In this document: positions 1-7,344 of the stretch, in pieces
Layout of the letters: each line of letters starts with the position of its first letter
Position numbering within the stretch: the stretch's first letter is position 1
From: Pelagibius marinus
Lineage (GTDB): Bacteria > Pseudomonadota > Alphaproteobacteria > Kiloniellales > Kiloniellaceae
NCBI RefSeq assembly: GCF_014925385.1
Contig: NZ_JACSDK010000017.1
Span: 1-64,000 of the forward strand
Direction of reading: 5' to 3'
DNA: 64,000 nt
Notes under the pieces: model-generated
The model's database searches: none
The model's input: only the letters and a program-made list of their open reading frames with translations
Told to the model about the DNA's origin: nothing
Position numbers and translations under genes: made by a program

Positions 1-206
1 GCCGCCGGGGGGCGGGGTGGGGGACCTCCCCCCCGCGGGCCGCCGCGACCACGGCCGGGCGCAGGACGGGCCCGCGGAGGACGCCGGCGCCAACCACGAT
101 GCAGCCTGATCGGCCACCGCGCCGCTGAGGCCGGATCATGTGCATCTGCCATGCCCTGCCGGCCCAGGCATTACTTGAGGCAAGAGACTTTGGAGTTGAA
201 CCGACC
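1..206. other. GC-rich left edge, no gene supported
   Basis: This stretch is almost pure G and C. One plus-strand frame stays open from base 2 to a TGA at 107-109 and could be the tail of a gene cut by the window edge. At this base composition every frame stays open by chance, so I call no gene. A GGAG at 192-195 serves the start of the following CDS. Confidence 0.3.
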
Positions 207-827
207 ATGGACATGACTGGCAGCCAACGTATCGCCGCACCGCGCGAAAAAGTCTACGAGGCTCTGAATGATCCGGAAGCCCTGAAAGCCTCGATCCCCG
301 GCTGCGAGTCCATCGAGAAGCTCTCGGACACGGAGATGACGGCGACGGTGGTCACCAAGGTGGGCCCGGTGAAGGCCAAGTTCCAGGGCGCGGTCACGCT
401 GTCCGACCTGGACCCGCCCAACGGCTACACCATCTCGGGCGAAGGCAAGGGCGGCCCCGCCGGTTTCGCCAAGGGCGGCGCCAAGGTGCGCCTGGAAGAT
501 GACGGTGGGGCCACGGTGCTGCACTACGAGGTGAAGGCCGACGTCGGCGGCAAGCTGGCGCAGCTCGGCTCGCGCCTCATCGACGGCACGGCGAAGAAGC
601 TCTCCGGCGAGTTCTTTTCCCGCTTTGCCGGGATCGTCGCCGGCCCCGCCGCGCAAGCGCCGGAAGCGGCGCCGGCGGCGGAACCGGTGGCCGCCGAAGC
701 AGGCTTTGCGGCTCCCCCGGAGTTTCCCGGTGCGCCAGCGCGCGGCGCGGGCGGCTCGCGCCTGTGGATCTGGGGCCTGGCGGCGCTGGTGGTGCTGCTG
801 GGGGCCTATATCCTCACTGCCTCATAG
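207..827 (+). CDS. coxG: CoxG-like SRPBCC protein with C-terminal membrane anchor
   Basis: This 206-residue protein resembles CoxG, also called carbon monoxide dehydrogenase subunit G. Residues 1-145 form an SRPBCC (START-like) fold, opening MDMTGSQRIAAPREKVY and containing the typical IPGCESIEKL stretch. An Ala/Pro-rich linker follows, then one membrane helix near residues 180-200. CoxG proteins are thought to recruit aerobic CO dehydrogenase or other molybdenum hydroxylases to the membrane, and some bind quinone-like ligands. I chose the ATG at 207 because the family begins there and a GGAG lies 11 bases before it; an upstream ATG at 138 would add an unrelated leader. No molybdenum hydroxylase gene is visible here, so a partner may lie just left of the window. 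Confidence 0.8.
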   Translation: MDMTGSQRIAAPREKVYEALNDPEALKASIPGCESIEKLSDTEMTATVVTKVGPVKAKFQGAVTLSDLDPPNGYTISGEGKGGPAGFAKGGAKVRLEDDGGATVLHYEVKADVGGKLAQLGSRLIDGTAKKLSGEFFSRFAGIVAGPAAQAPEAAPAAEPVAAEAGFAAPPEFPGAPARGAGGSRLWIWGLAALVVLLGAYILTAS

Positions 828-936
828 GTTAGCATTCTGAATAACTTGGAGCCCGGTTGAACCCTCTGACGGGTCGGGTCGACTAACTCTCCGTAATCCG
901 CCGTTTCGATGAAGGGGCCAGTGGGAGGGTAGTACG

Positions 937-1671
937 ATGGCAGAGGGTTTCCTGGCGCGGCTCTACGCGCTGCGCGCGCTCACGGTTTTCACCGGAATGG
1001 CGCTTTTGCTGATTTCCCTGGCCAGCGGTGCCTGGGCGGACGAGGCCCGGACGAACGCCGCCGCCGTCGAGCCCGCCGGCGTGGCGAGTTCCAGTGACCT
1101 GAAGCTCTATCAGGAGAAGATCAGCCGTCAGATCGACGGCTGGCTGAACGTCATCGTCGACGACGAAGGGCGCGTGACCCGCATCCTGTCCGAAGGGCTG
1201 ATCTGGCGCCTGGAGATCAGCAGCCTGCAGCGCCCCGATCCCCAGGCCTACGTTTTCTCCGTGCGCCCCGCCAGAACGGCCCTGTCGGACCAGCCCTGCG
1301 GGCCCGGGGAAATCTGCCCCGCCGGCTACTCGGTGGCGGGCAGCAGCCGCCTGGTTGCGCTGGAGCCGCTGCGCGAAATGAGGGGCGCCGCCGGCCAGAC
1401 CGTCTATCGCCAGAGCGCCAAGGTGGTGCTGCCTTTCGATATGAGCTGGGTCGAGTTCTACGACGACTTCCAGATCGCCGTGGCCGAGGCCTGCCGTGAC
1501 GCCTTCCTGGCCGAGCGAGTCCGGGGCCGCAGCCTCGCCGAGTTGCGCGACGGCTACCTGGACCCGGAATTGACATTCCCCCTGAAGGCCGCAGTCTTTA
1601 GCGACGGGCGAATCGCCGAAACCGACCTGGCGGTTCATCTGCGGTGCTGGGGCAAGGTCTTTACGCGCTGA
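937..1671 (+). CDS. secreted or membrane-anchored protein of unknown function
   Basis: I do not recognise this 244-residue protein. Residues 13-34 form a hydrophobic segment ending SLASGAWADEA, which fits a cleavable signal peptide. The mature part is soluble and moderately acidic. Four cysteines (two in a CGPGEIC stretch, one in EACRD, one in HLRCW) suggest disulfides in the periplasm. It sits between coxG and a pair of small membrane proteins, all on the same strand with short gaps. The start ATG gives the only sensible signal peptide. It is probably a real gene with a periplasmic product, but no function can be assigned. Confidence 0.6.
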   Translation: MAEGFLARLYALRALTVFTGMALLLISLASGAWADEARTNAAAVEPAGVASSSDLKLYQEKISRQIDGWLNVIVDDEGRVTRILSEGLIWRLEISSLQRPDPQAYVFSVRPARTALSDQPCGPGEICPAGYSVAGSSRLVALEPLREMRGAAGQTVYRQSAKVVLPFDMSWVEFYDDFQIAVAEACRDAFLAERVRGRSLAELRDGYLDPELTFPLKAAVFSDGRIAETDLAVHLRCWGKVFTR

Positions 1672-1732
1672 CCCCCTGAAAAGAAATCTGTCGGGAGCGG
1701 CAATGCCGCCCCCATGAAGAAGGACCTGCCTG

Positions 1733-2284
1733 ATGGTGCCCGCCTGGACCGTGACGCTCTCCTATATCGGCTATGCCGCCATGCTGGCGCTGGGCGCGAT
1801 TTGCTGGTTACTGGTGCTCTTCGACCACATCGTCTACGGCCGCGTGGAGAGCGGCGATCTCGGCCAGGGCTGGCTCGAATTCAGCCGCCTGCTGATGCGC
1901 AACCTGCACTTTGCCCTGTGGACGAGCCTCTTCCTGGCGGTGGCGGCCTTCATTCTGGCGGCCCTGCCGGCCAGTGATCCCGCGCCGGCGGTGTCGTCCC
2001 ACAAGGCCTATCAGATGAAATTCGGCGCTTTCGCCCTCTGCTTCCTGGGCCTGATCTCGCTCGCCCAGGTGCGCATGGGCGCCTTTGACGCCGACATCGC
2101 TTCCGTCGCCGTCTTCGCCTGGGCGCTGTGGGTCGTTTTCAGCGGCTGGCGCGCCTTCGCCGGACAACTGGCGGTGACGGGCCCCGCCGGCTGGTGGCTG
2201 CTGGCCATCGTCGACGGCCTGGCCGTCCTGGTCGTCGCGGGATTTGCCATTCTCATCAAGATCCAGGGCTTCCGGATGTTCTGA
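1733..2284 (+). CDS. multi-pass membrane protein, tandem paralogue 1
   Basis: This 183-residue protein has about five predicted membrane helices (near 8-28, 60-78, 95-112, 122-140 and 158-178). It is clearly related to the next gene, which has exactly the same length. Shared landmarks include WT near the N-terminus, a W-L-E motif near residue 45, an SHK motif near residue 88 and a WWL motif before the last helix. No catalytic signature or known family is evident. The start at 1733 keeps the N-terminus aligned with the paralogue. The two probably arose by duplication and may form a hetero-oligomer. Confidence 0.65.
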   Translation: MVPAWTVTLSYIGYAAMLALGAICWLLVLFDHIVYGRVESGDLGQGWLEFSRLLMRNLHFALWTSLFLAVAAFILAALPASDPAPAVSSHKAYQMKFGAFALCFLGLISLAQVRMGAFDADIASVAVFAWALWVVFSGWRAFAGQLAVTGPAGWWLLAIVDGLAVLVVAGFAILIKIQGFRMF

Positions 2285-2323
2285 TCCGCCCCTCGGCGCC
2301 CCACAAAGGAAAGAATCACCCCG

Positions 2324-2875
2324 ATGTCGACACCCTGGACGCTGATCTACGCCTATCTCGCCTACGGGATCTCGATCGTGCTGGCCCTCGTGAGCTGGCT
2401 GGGCGGCAAGCTGCAGCACACGCTTTACAAGGGCGTCGGTGATGGGAGGATCGACGAGAGTTGGCTGGAGCTGGCACACTGGCTGGCCCAGAACCTGCGC
2501 TTCTTCACCATCGCCGGCGGTCTGCTGACCGTGATCGGTCTGCTGCTGGCGGCGTTTTCCTCGGGCGAGCCCGCCGAGGTCACCGCTTCCCATAAGAGCC
2601 TTCTCCTGCGCTTCGCGGCCATCGCCTTCGCCGCGCTCTGTCTCGCCTATGTCGGGCAGGGGGACCTGGGGAAGTACTATGTCGGCCTTGCCGCGGCCGC
2701 CGTCAGCGCCTGGGGCCTCTGGGTGCTGATCGCCGGCGGGCGTGCGCTGGCGGGCGGTGCGGTTGCCACCGCGCCGGCCCTGTGGTGGCTGGGCCTGATC
2801 GTCGTGCTGCTGCTCATCGCCCGGGTGATCGTGCTGGTCTTTTTCGTCAGCTCCGACAGCCCCCACCAGTTCTGA
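2324..2875 (+). CDS. multi-pass membrane protein, tandem paralogue 2
   Basis: This is the second 183-residue copy, with the same helix pattern and the WLEL, SHK and WWLG landmarks of the preceding gene. AAAGGAAAG lies upstream of the ATG. It is 39 bases from paralogue 1, so co-transcription is likely. Sequence drift between the copies is considerable, so the duplication is old. The function is unknown; the fold could be a transporter subunit or a scaffold, but nothing in the sequence decides this. The transcription unit ends at a strong hairpin just downstream. Confidence 0.65.
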   Translation: MSTPWTLIYAYLAYGISIVLALVSWLGGKLQHTLYKGVGDGRIDESWLELAHWLAQNLRFFTIAGGLLTVIGLLLAAFSSGEPAEVTASHKSLLLRFAAIAFAALCLAYVGQGDLGKYYVGLAAAAVSAWGLWVLIAGGRALAGGAVATAPALWWLGLIVVLLLIARVIVLVFFVSSDSPHQF

Positions 2876-2902
2876 GGCCCATGTGAAGGGTCACATGTGA
2901 AA

Positions 2903-2928
2903 GGGGAGAGACCTTTTGGTCTCTCCCC
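2903..2928. terminator. bidirectional hairpin between convergent genes
   Basis: GGGGAGAGACC (2903-2913) and GGTCTCTCCCC (2918-2928) form a perfect 11-bp stem with a TTTT loop. A smaller 7-bp hairpin, CATGTGA with TCACATG (2880-2897), precedes it. They lie between a plus-strand and a minus-strand gene end, so they probably terminate both units. T-tracts on either side are short. Confidence 0.7.
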
Positions 2929-2980
2929 CTTCGGCTCCCAGAGACGTTTTTTCGCCTCACCTTTGTCGGCTTTGTGCCAA

Positions 2981-3163
2981 TCAGTCGTCGCCGCCGCCTT
3001 CGTAGTTCTTGAAGGCGGCCGTTTCGTGCTTGGCCGAGTTGATGATGACACCCACCACGACGGCGCAGGACAGCACCAGGAAGATGCCGATCACGAAGGG
3101 CGAGTCGGCGTAGGTGTAGTAGGCCTCCACGCCTTCCCAAGAGGTAATGGGACTTCCGCTCAT
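2981..3163 (-). CDS. small single-pass membrane protein downstream of amt
   Basis: This 60-residue protein starts MSGSPITSWEGVEAYY, has one membrane helix near residues 24-45 (FVIGIFLVLSCAVVVGVI) and ends with an acidic GGGDD tail. The ATG at 3163 has a perfect AAGGAGG about 8 bases upstream, so I prefer it to the longer reading beginning at 3184. It lies 48 bases downstream of the ammonium transporter gene on the same strand. The sequence shows no known family. The tight linkage suggests a small partner or assembly factor for the transporter, but this is inference. Confidence 0.65.
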   Translation of the reverse strand: MSGSPITSWEGVEAYYTYADSPFVIGIFLVLSCAVVVGVIINSAKHETAAFKNYEGGGDD

Positions 3164-3211
3164 TTGCTTGCCTCCTTGGATCAATCCAAATGGTTCAGGT
3201 GAATGGCCTTG

Positions 3212-4534
3212 CTATTCGGCCGGGGCGGTATGGGCCGTCTGCGGCGGACCGCTCTCCGGATAGGGCCGGATGGGAATCTCGACCACGTCCAGGCCGGCGA
3301 TTTCCGGGCCGGAGGGGATGCGCAGCAGGCCCACCATCTTCAAGATCAGCGAGACAACATAGCCGGGGATGAAGCCCAGGCCCGCCATGACCGCCGCGCC
3401 GACCAGCTGGCCCAGCAGGCTCGACTCCGGGCCGCCGGGGCTGGGATAGCCGCTGGCGAAGATGCCGCAGGCGATGACGCTCCACAGGCCGGCGACGCCG
3501 TGCACCGCGAAGGCGCCGACCGCGTCGTCGATCCTGAGCTTCAGCAGCAGGTCCTGCACCTTCGGAATGATCAGGCCGCCGACGAAGCCGATGAGGAAGG
3601 CCAGGGCGGGGTGGTAGACATCCAGGCCGGAAGCGGCCGAGATGATGCCCGCCAGGGCGCCCGACATCATCCAGAAGGGATCGCGGGTCATCAGGAAGCA
3701 GCCGATGATGCCGCCGGCAAAGCCCATCAGGGTGTTGAAGGCGAAGGCCGAAAGCGTGGCCGGCTGGTTATAGATGTTCACCCACTGGTCGCCGGTGACG
3801 TAGATGATGCAGCCGCCGAGGAAGCCGAAGAAGCCGACAATGATCAGCATCAGGCCGATCAGAGTCATCGGCACCGAGTGGCCGGCGATCTCCAGCACCT
3901 TGCCGTCGGCCGTGAAGCGCCCGAGACGCGGGCCGAGGTTGATGACCACCCCCAGCGCGAAGAAACCGGCGACCATGTGGACCACGCCGGCGGCGCCGAC
4001 GTCGTGGTAGCCGAACTCCGTGTGCAGCCAGCCGTCCGGATGCCAGCCCCAGGCCGCGCCCAGAATCCAGGCGAAGGACCCGAGCACGATGGCCAGGATG
4101 CAGAATCCGCTGAGCCGGATGCGCTCGATCACCGCGCCGGAATAGATCGACGCCGTGGTGGCGGCGAAGAGCGTGAAGGCGGCCCAGAACACGCCCGAGG
4201 CGTTGTCCGCCAGGTTCGGGCCCATGGCCGTTGCCCAGGGCAGGCCCCCGTCGCCGTCGGCGCTGGGAATCAGGCCATAAGGAAAGGCCAGATAGATCCA
4301 CCAGCCGAAGAAGAAGAAAGTCGGAATGATGAAGGCGAAGGCCAGGATGTTCTTCACACCCGAAGCCAGGGCGTTCTTTACCCGCGATGCCCCCATTTCA
4401 TAGGCCAAGAAACCTGCGTGGATGATCACCATCAGCGCCGTACACCACCAATAATAGATCTCCATATTGATGGTGCCGGACATTTCGATCATCGTCTGAA
4501 GCTCTGCGAGCTTCGTTTGTACTTCCGCATCCAT
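3212..4534 (-). CDS. amt: ammonium transporter (Amt/MEP/Rh family)
   Basis: This 440-residue inner-membrane channel conducts ammonium or ammonia, and members of the family can also take methylammonium. About eleven membrane helices are visible. The pore twin histidines are H186 (VVHMVAGF) and H345 (AVHGVAGLW). D178 stands eight residues before H186, matching the recruitment aspartate of E. coli AmtB. There is a short N-terminal extension before the first helix and no cytoplasmic fusion domain. No glnK gene is adjacent, which is unusual. It is divergent from the XRE/cupin regulator and the glx-glnT operon, and its promoter carries the same candidate operator as glxB, so it probably feeds ammonium or methylamine to that pathway. 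Confidence 0.95.
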   Translation of the reverse strand: MDAEVQTKLAELQTMIEMSGTINMEIYYWWCTALMVIIHAGFLAYEMGASRVKNALASGVKNILAFAFIIPTFFFFGWWIYLAFPYGLIPSADGDGGLPWATAMGPNLADNASGVFWAAFTLFAATTASIYSGAVIERIRLSGFCILAIVLGSFAWILGAAWGWHPDGWLHTEFGYHDVGAAGVVHMVAGFFALGVVINLGPRLGRFTADGKVLEIAGHSVPMTLIGLMLIIVGFFGFLGGCIIYVTGDQWVNIYNQPATLSAFAFNTLMGFAGGIIGCFLMTRDPFWMMSGALAGIISAASGLDVYHPALAFLIGFVGGLIIPKVQDLLLKLRIDDAVGAFAVHGVAGLWSVIACGIFASGYPSPGGPESSLLGQLVGAAVMAGLGFIPGYVVSLILKMVGLLRIPSGPEIAGLDVVEIPIRPYPESGPPQTAHTAPAE

Positions 4535-4726
4535 GACGCCTCATGCCCCCTGTCGTTGGCTCTCCGCAGCGAGTCGCTTTGCCGCAGCAAGCCGCCCGCC
4601 GTTCGTCAGCGACGTCCATGCCGGACCTCTGCGAGTGTCCGGTCGTAGCCTTCCGCGGCCAACTTTTTTGGATACGTTTCCCCCGCCGGCCCTTACGCCC
4701 TTTCCGGGTCGAGCCGAGCGGAGCCA

Positions 4727-4773
4727 AGCCTAGCGGCGGTTTCGTCTACGTCAAGATTTTTTCTCTATAGGAA
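4727..4773 (-). promoter_or_regulatory. amt promoter with candidate XRE/cupin operator
   Basis: On the minus strand a -35 box TTGACG (plus coordinates 4749-4754) is followed after 16 bases by TAGGCT (4727-4732). Directly upstream of the -35 is a site reading TTTCTCTATAGGAA on the plus strand (4760-4773). The glxB promoter has the same order: a TTTC..TATAG motif touching TTGAC, then a 16-base spacer. A position immediately upstream of -35 suits an activator. The promoter lies about 190 bases before the amt start. Confidence 0.45.
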
Positions 4774-4797
4774 TTGGGGCCGTGCAGGCGCCTAGGC

Positions 4798-4889
4798 TTT
4801 CCTATATGGTGTCGGATGACTCTTATCGTTAGATCACGTTCAAACCGTAACGGTGTGGCAAACGGTGACGTTGTGGAGAGCGAGGAACA
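4798..4889 (+). promoter_or_regulatory. upstream region of the XRE/cupin regulator gene
   Basis: A third related motif, TTTCCTATATGG (4798-4809), lies here, and AACGGTG is repeated at 4849-4855 and 4861-4867, one 12-bp step apart. CGTTA (4827-4831) and TAACG (4848-4852) also form an inverted pair. These are candidate autoregulatory sites. The rest of the divergent gap (4535-4726) shows nothing I can name. Confidence 0.3.
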
Positions 4890-5612
4890 TTGACTCGGGA
4901 AAAGATGAGCAGGGTGAAGACAGCGACTCCCAAGACCGCGAAGGTTCCGGCGAAAGGCCCGGCGAAGGCAAAGGCGGCGAAGAAGGCAGTGGAGGTGGAG
5001 CCGCTGGCAACCGGCTCCTCGGCGCCGGCCATGTCGGAGGGGCAGTCGATCGAGGAAGCCATCGGCGCGCAGGTGCGCGCCCTGCGCAAGCGCCAGGACA
5101 TGACGGTCTCCGAATTGGCCGGGCAGGCGGGGCTTTCCGCGGGTATGCTGTCGAAGGTGGAGAACGGCGCCATCTCGCCCTCCCTGGCGACACTGCAGAG
5201 CCTGGCCCAGGCGCTCAACGTGCCGATGACGAACTTCTTCACCGACTTCGAGCAGAAGCACGACATCACCCACGTGCGCGCCGGCGAGGGCCTGGTGATC
5301 GAGCGCCGCGGCACCAAGTCGGGCCACCAGTACCAGCTGCTGGGCCATTCCTTTCCCGGCGACTTCGCCTACGAGCCCTACCTGGTCACTCTCAGCAAGG
5401 GCGCCGAATCCTATCCGAGCTTCCGTCACGAGGGCATGGAGTTCATCTACATCCTGGAAGGCGAGGTGGGCTACCGCCACGGCAACAAGATCTATCCACT
5501 GAAGCCCGGCGACTCGCTGTTCTTCAATGCGCAGTCGGCGCATGGCCCCGAAGAGCTGCGCAAGCTGCCGCTGAAATTCCTCTCCATCATCGTGTTCCAG
5601 CGCGACAGCTAG
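4890..5612 (+). CDS. XRE-family transcriptional regulator with cupin sensor domain
   Basis: This 240-residue regulator has a Lys/Ala-rich N-terminal tail (1-45), an XRE helix-turn-helix (about 58-113, with LRKRQDMTVSELAGQAGLS and SKVENG) and a C-terminal cupin (about 160-238, with HEGMEFIYILEGEVGY and LKPGDSLFF). Such proteins bind a small effector in the cupin and control adjacent catabolic operons. The start is either TTG 4890, with GAGG four bases before it, or ATG 4905. It sits directly before glxBCD-glnT and divergent from amt, so these are its likely targets. The effector is unknown; a gamma-glutamyl amide, methylamine or glutamine would fit the context. Confidence 0.85.
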   Translation: MTREKMSRVKTATPKTAKVPAKGPAKAKAAKKAVEVEPLATGSSAPAMSEGQSIEEAIGAQVRALRKRQDMTVSELAGQAGLSAGMLSKVENGAISPSLATLQSLAQALNVPMTNFFTDFEQKHDITHVRAGEGLVIERRGTKSGHQYQLLGHSFPGDFAYEPYLVTLSKGAESYPSFRHEGMEFIYILEGEVGYRHGNKIYPLKPGDSLFFNAQSAHGPEELRKLPLKFLSIIVFQRDS

Positions 5613-5656
5613 GCCCCGCCGGTCTTCGTTGTCAGTTTATCAACAGGAAAAAATGT

Positions 5657-5695
5657 TTCTTATAGATTGACAGCGCTGGTGCTCCTGCTAGTCTC
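5657..5695 (+). promoter_or_regulatory. glxBCD-glnT promoter with candidate operator
   Basis: TTTCTTATAGA (5657-5667) touches a perfect -35 box TTGACA (5668-5673). After 16 bases TAGTCT (5690-5695) can serve as -10. This is the same order and spacing as at amt, supporting joint control by the XRE/cupin regulator. The predicted leader is about 55 bases and ends in an AGGAG ribosome site before the ATG at 5756. Confidence 0.5.
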
Positions 5696-5755
5696 GTCTC
5701 GCCCTCGACCGGGGCGGCTATTTCATTTACCCAACTCATCCAGGAGCGGGTCGAC

Positions 5756-6655
5756 ATGTGCGGGATCGCCGGTCTTTTCCTGAAGGACGAACAGCACTCC
5801 CAGGCGCTGGGACGGATGTTGTCAGAGATGCTGACCGTGCTCTCCGACCGCGGTCCGGACAGCGCCGGTTTCGCCGTCTACGGGCAGCCGCAGGCCGCCA
5901 AGGTGAAGCTCACCCTGCGCGCCAGGGACGAGGCCTACGACTTCGCCGACCTGGGCGGTCGCCTGGCCGCGCACCTGGGCAGCGAGGTCGAAGTGCGGAC
6001 CCGCGCCACCCACGCCATTCTGACGCTTGCCGAGGACGACGCCGCCGCCGCGGAAGTCTGGCTGCGCGCCAACGCGCCGGAGGTGAACCTCTTCGCCTCG
6101 GGCCGCGCCATGGAGCTTTATAAGGAGGTCGGCCTGCCGGCATCGGTCTCGGCCCGCTTCGACCTGCCGACCATGGCCGGCAGTCATGCCGTCGGTCACA
6201 CCCGCATGGCCACCGAGTCGGCGGTCACCACCGCCGGCGCGCATCCTTTCTCCACCGGGCCCGACCAGTGCCTGGTGCACAACGGCTCGCTCTCCAACCA
6301 CTGCGCCATCCGCCGCAACCTGCAGAAGGAAGGCGTGGGCGTCGAGACGGAGAACGATTCGGAGGTCGCGGCGGCCTACCTCACCTGGCAGATGGGCCGC
6401 GGCATGAACCTGGGGGAGGCGCTGGAGGCTTCGCTGAGAGATCTGGACGGCTTCTACACCTTCGTGGTCGGCACCGAGCAGGGCTTCGGCGTGTTGCGCG
6501 ACCCCATCGCCTGCAAGCCGGCGGTGCTGGCGGAGACCGAGGCCTATGTCGCCTTCGGCTCCGAGTACCGGGCGCTGGCCGGGCTGCCGGGCATCGAGTC
6601 GGCCAGGGTCTGGGAGCCGGAGCCGGCGACGGTCTATTTCTGGGAGCGCGGCTGA
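5756..6655 (+). CDS. glxB: class II glutamine amidotransferase, GlxB/MgsA-like
   Basis: This 299-residue protein is a free-standing class II (Ntn) glutamine amidotransferase domain. Cys2 in MCGIAGLF is the nucleophile after removal of Met1. SDRGPDSAGFAVY and GHTRMATES are the expected substrate-binding loops, and the VHNGSLSNH stretch carries the oxyanion Asn-Gly pair. It corresponds to the glutaminase domain of glutamate synthase split into its own gene, as in rhizobial GlxB and N-methylglutamate synthase subunit A. It likely releases ammonia or methylamine from a gamma-glutamyl amide and passes it to GlxD. It is the first gene of a tightly coupled operon; its TGA overlaps the ATG of glxC. 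Confidence 0.9.
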   Translation: MCGIAGLFLKDEQHSQALGRMLSEMLTVLSDRGPDSAGFAVYGQPQAAKVKLTLRARDEAYDFADLGGRLAAHLGSEVEVRTRATHAILTLAEDDAAAAEVWLRANAPEVNLFASGRAMELYKEVGLPASVSARFDLPTMAGSHAVGHTRMATESAVTTAGAHPFSTGPDQCLVHNGSLSNHCAIRRNLQKEGVGVETENDSEVAAAYLTWQMGRGMNLGEALEASLRDLDGFYTFVVGTEQGFGVLRDPIACKPAVLAETEAYVAFGSEYRALAGLPGIESARVWEPEPATVYFWERG

Positions 6656-7344
6656 TGACCCTGGTCGACTTGGCGGCGACCCCGCTGCGCGAACTGAACG
6701 CGGCCCTGCACGCCCTGCCGCAGGACACCAACGACACCCGCTGGACGATCCGCAACCCGCGCGGCCAGCACGCCGTGGCGGTCGGCATCGACGCGCCCAT
6801 CGCCGTCGAGATCGAGGGGCACGTCGGCTACTACTGCGCCGGCATGAACCAGCAGGCCAGCGTCACCATCCACGGCAACGCCGGCGTCGGCCTGGCGGAG
6901 AACATGATGTCCGGCGAGGTGCATGTCACCGGCGACGCCAGCCAGTCGGCCGGCGCTACGGCGCACGGCGGCACCCTGGTCATCGGCGGCAACGCGAGCG
7001 CCAGGTGCGGCATCTCGCTGAAGGGCGCCGACATCATCGTAAAGGGCAGCGTCGGCCATATGAGCGCCTTCATGGCCCAGGCCGGCAACCTGGTGGTGCT
7101 GGGCGACGCCGGCGAGGCGCTGGGGGATTCCCTCTACGAAGCCTGCCTCTACGTGCGCGGTAAGGTCGCCAGCCTGGGGGCCGACTGCGTCGAGAAGGAA
7201 ATGACCGAAGAACACAAGGCCAAGCTGGCGACGCTGCTGGCCAAGGGCGGGGTCAACGGCGGTGTAGATGTCGGCGACTTCCGCCGCTACGGCTCGGCGC
7301 GCGAGCTCTACCACTTCAAGATCGACAACGTGGGCGCCTACTGA
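6655..7344 (+). CDS. glxC: GXGXG-domain protein, GlxC/MgsB-like
   Basis: This 229-residue protein matches the C-terminal beta-helix (GXGXG) domain of glutamate synthase large chain, here as a separate subunit. Repeating glycine-rich turns such as IHGNAGVGLAENMMSGEVHV and VKGSVGHMSAFM are visible. In the parent enzyme this domain holds the other domains in register and has no catalytic residues. The ATG at 6655 overlaps the glxB stop (TGATG), so translation is coupled. A much longer reading in this frame begins inside glxB and is not credible. The three-gene split is shared by rhizobial glxBCD and by methylotroph N-methylglutamate synthase mgsABC. Confidence 0.88.
   Translation: MTLVDLAATPLRELNAALHALPQDTNDTRWTIRNPRGQHAVAVGIDAPIAVEIEGHVGYYCAGMNQQASVTIHGNAGVGLAENMMSGEVHVTGDASQSAGATAHGGTLVIGGNASARCGISLKGADIIVKGSVGHMSAFMAQAGNLVVLGDAGEALGDSLYEACLYVRGKVASLGADCVEKEMTEEHKAKLATLLAKGGVNGGVDVGDFRRYGSARELYHFKIDNVGAY

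Noticed and set aside
3203-4648. 481-residue plus-strand open frame across amt
   Set aside because: It is the antisense shadow of a clearly conserved transporter gene; the product is rich in Gln, His, Ala and Asp as expected for such a shadow.
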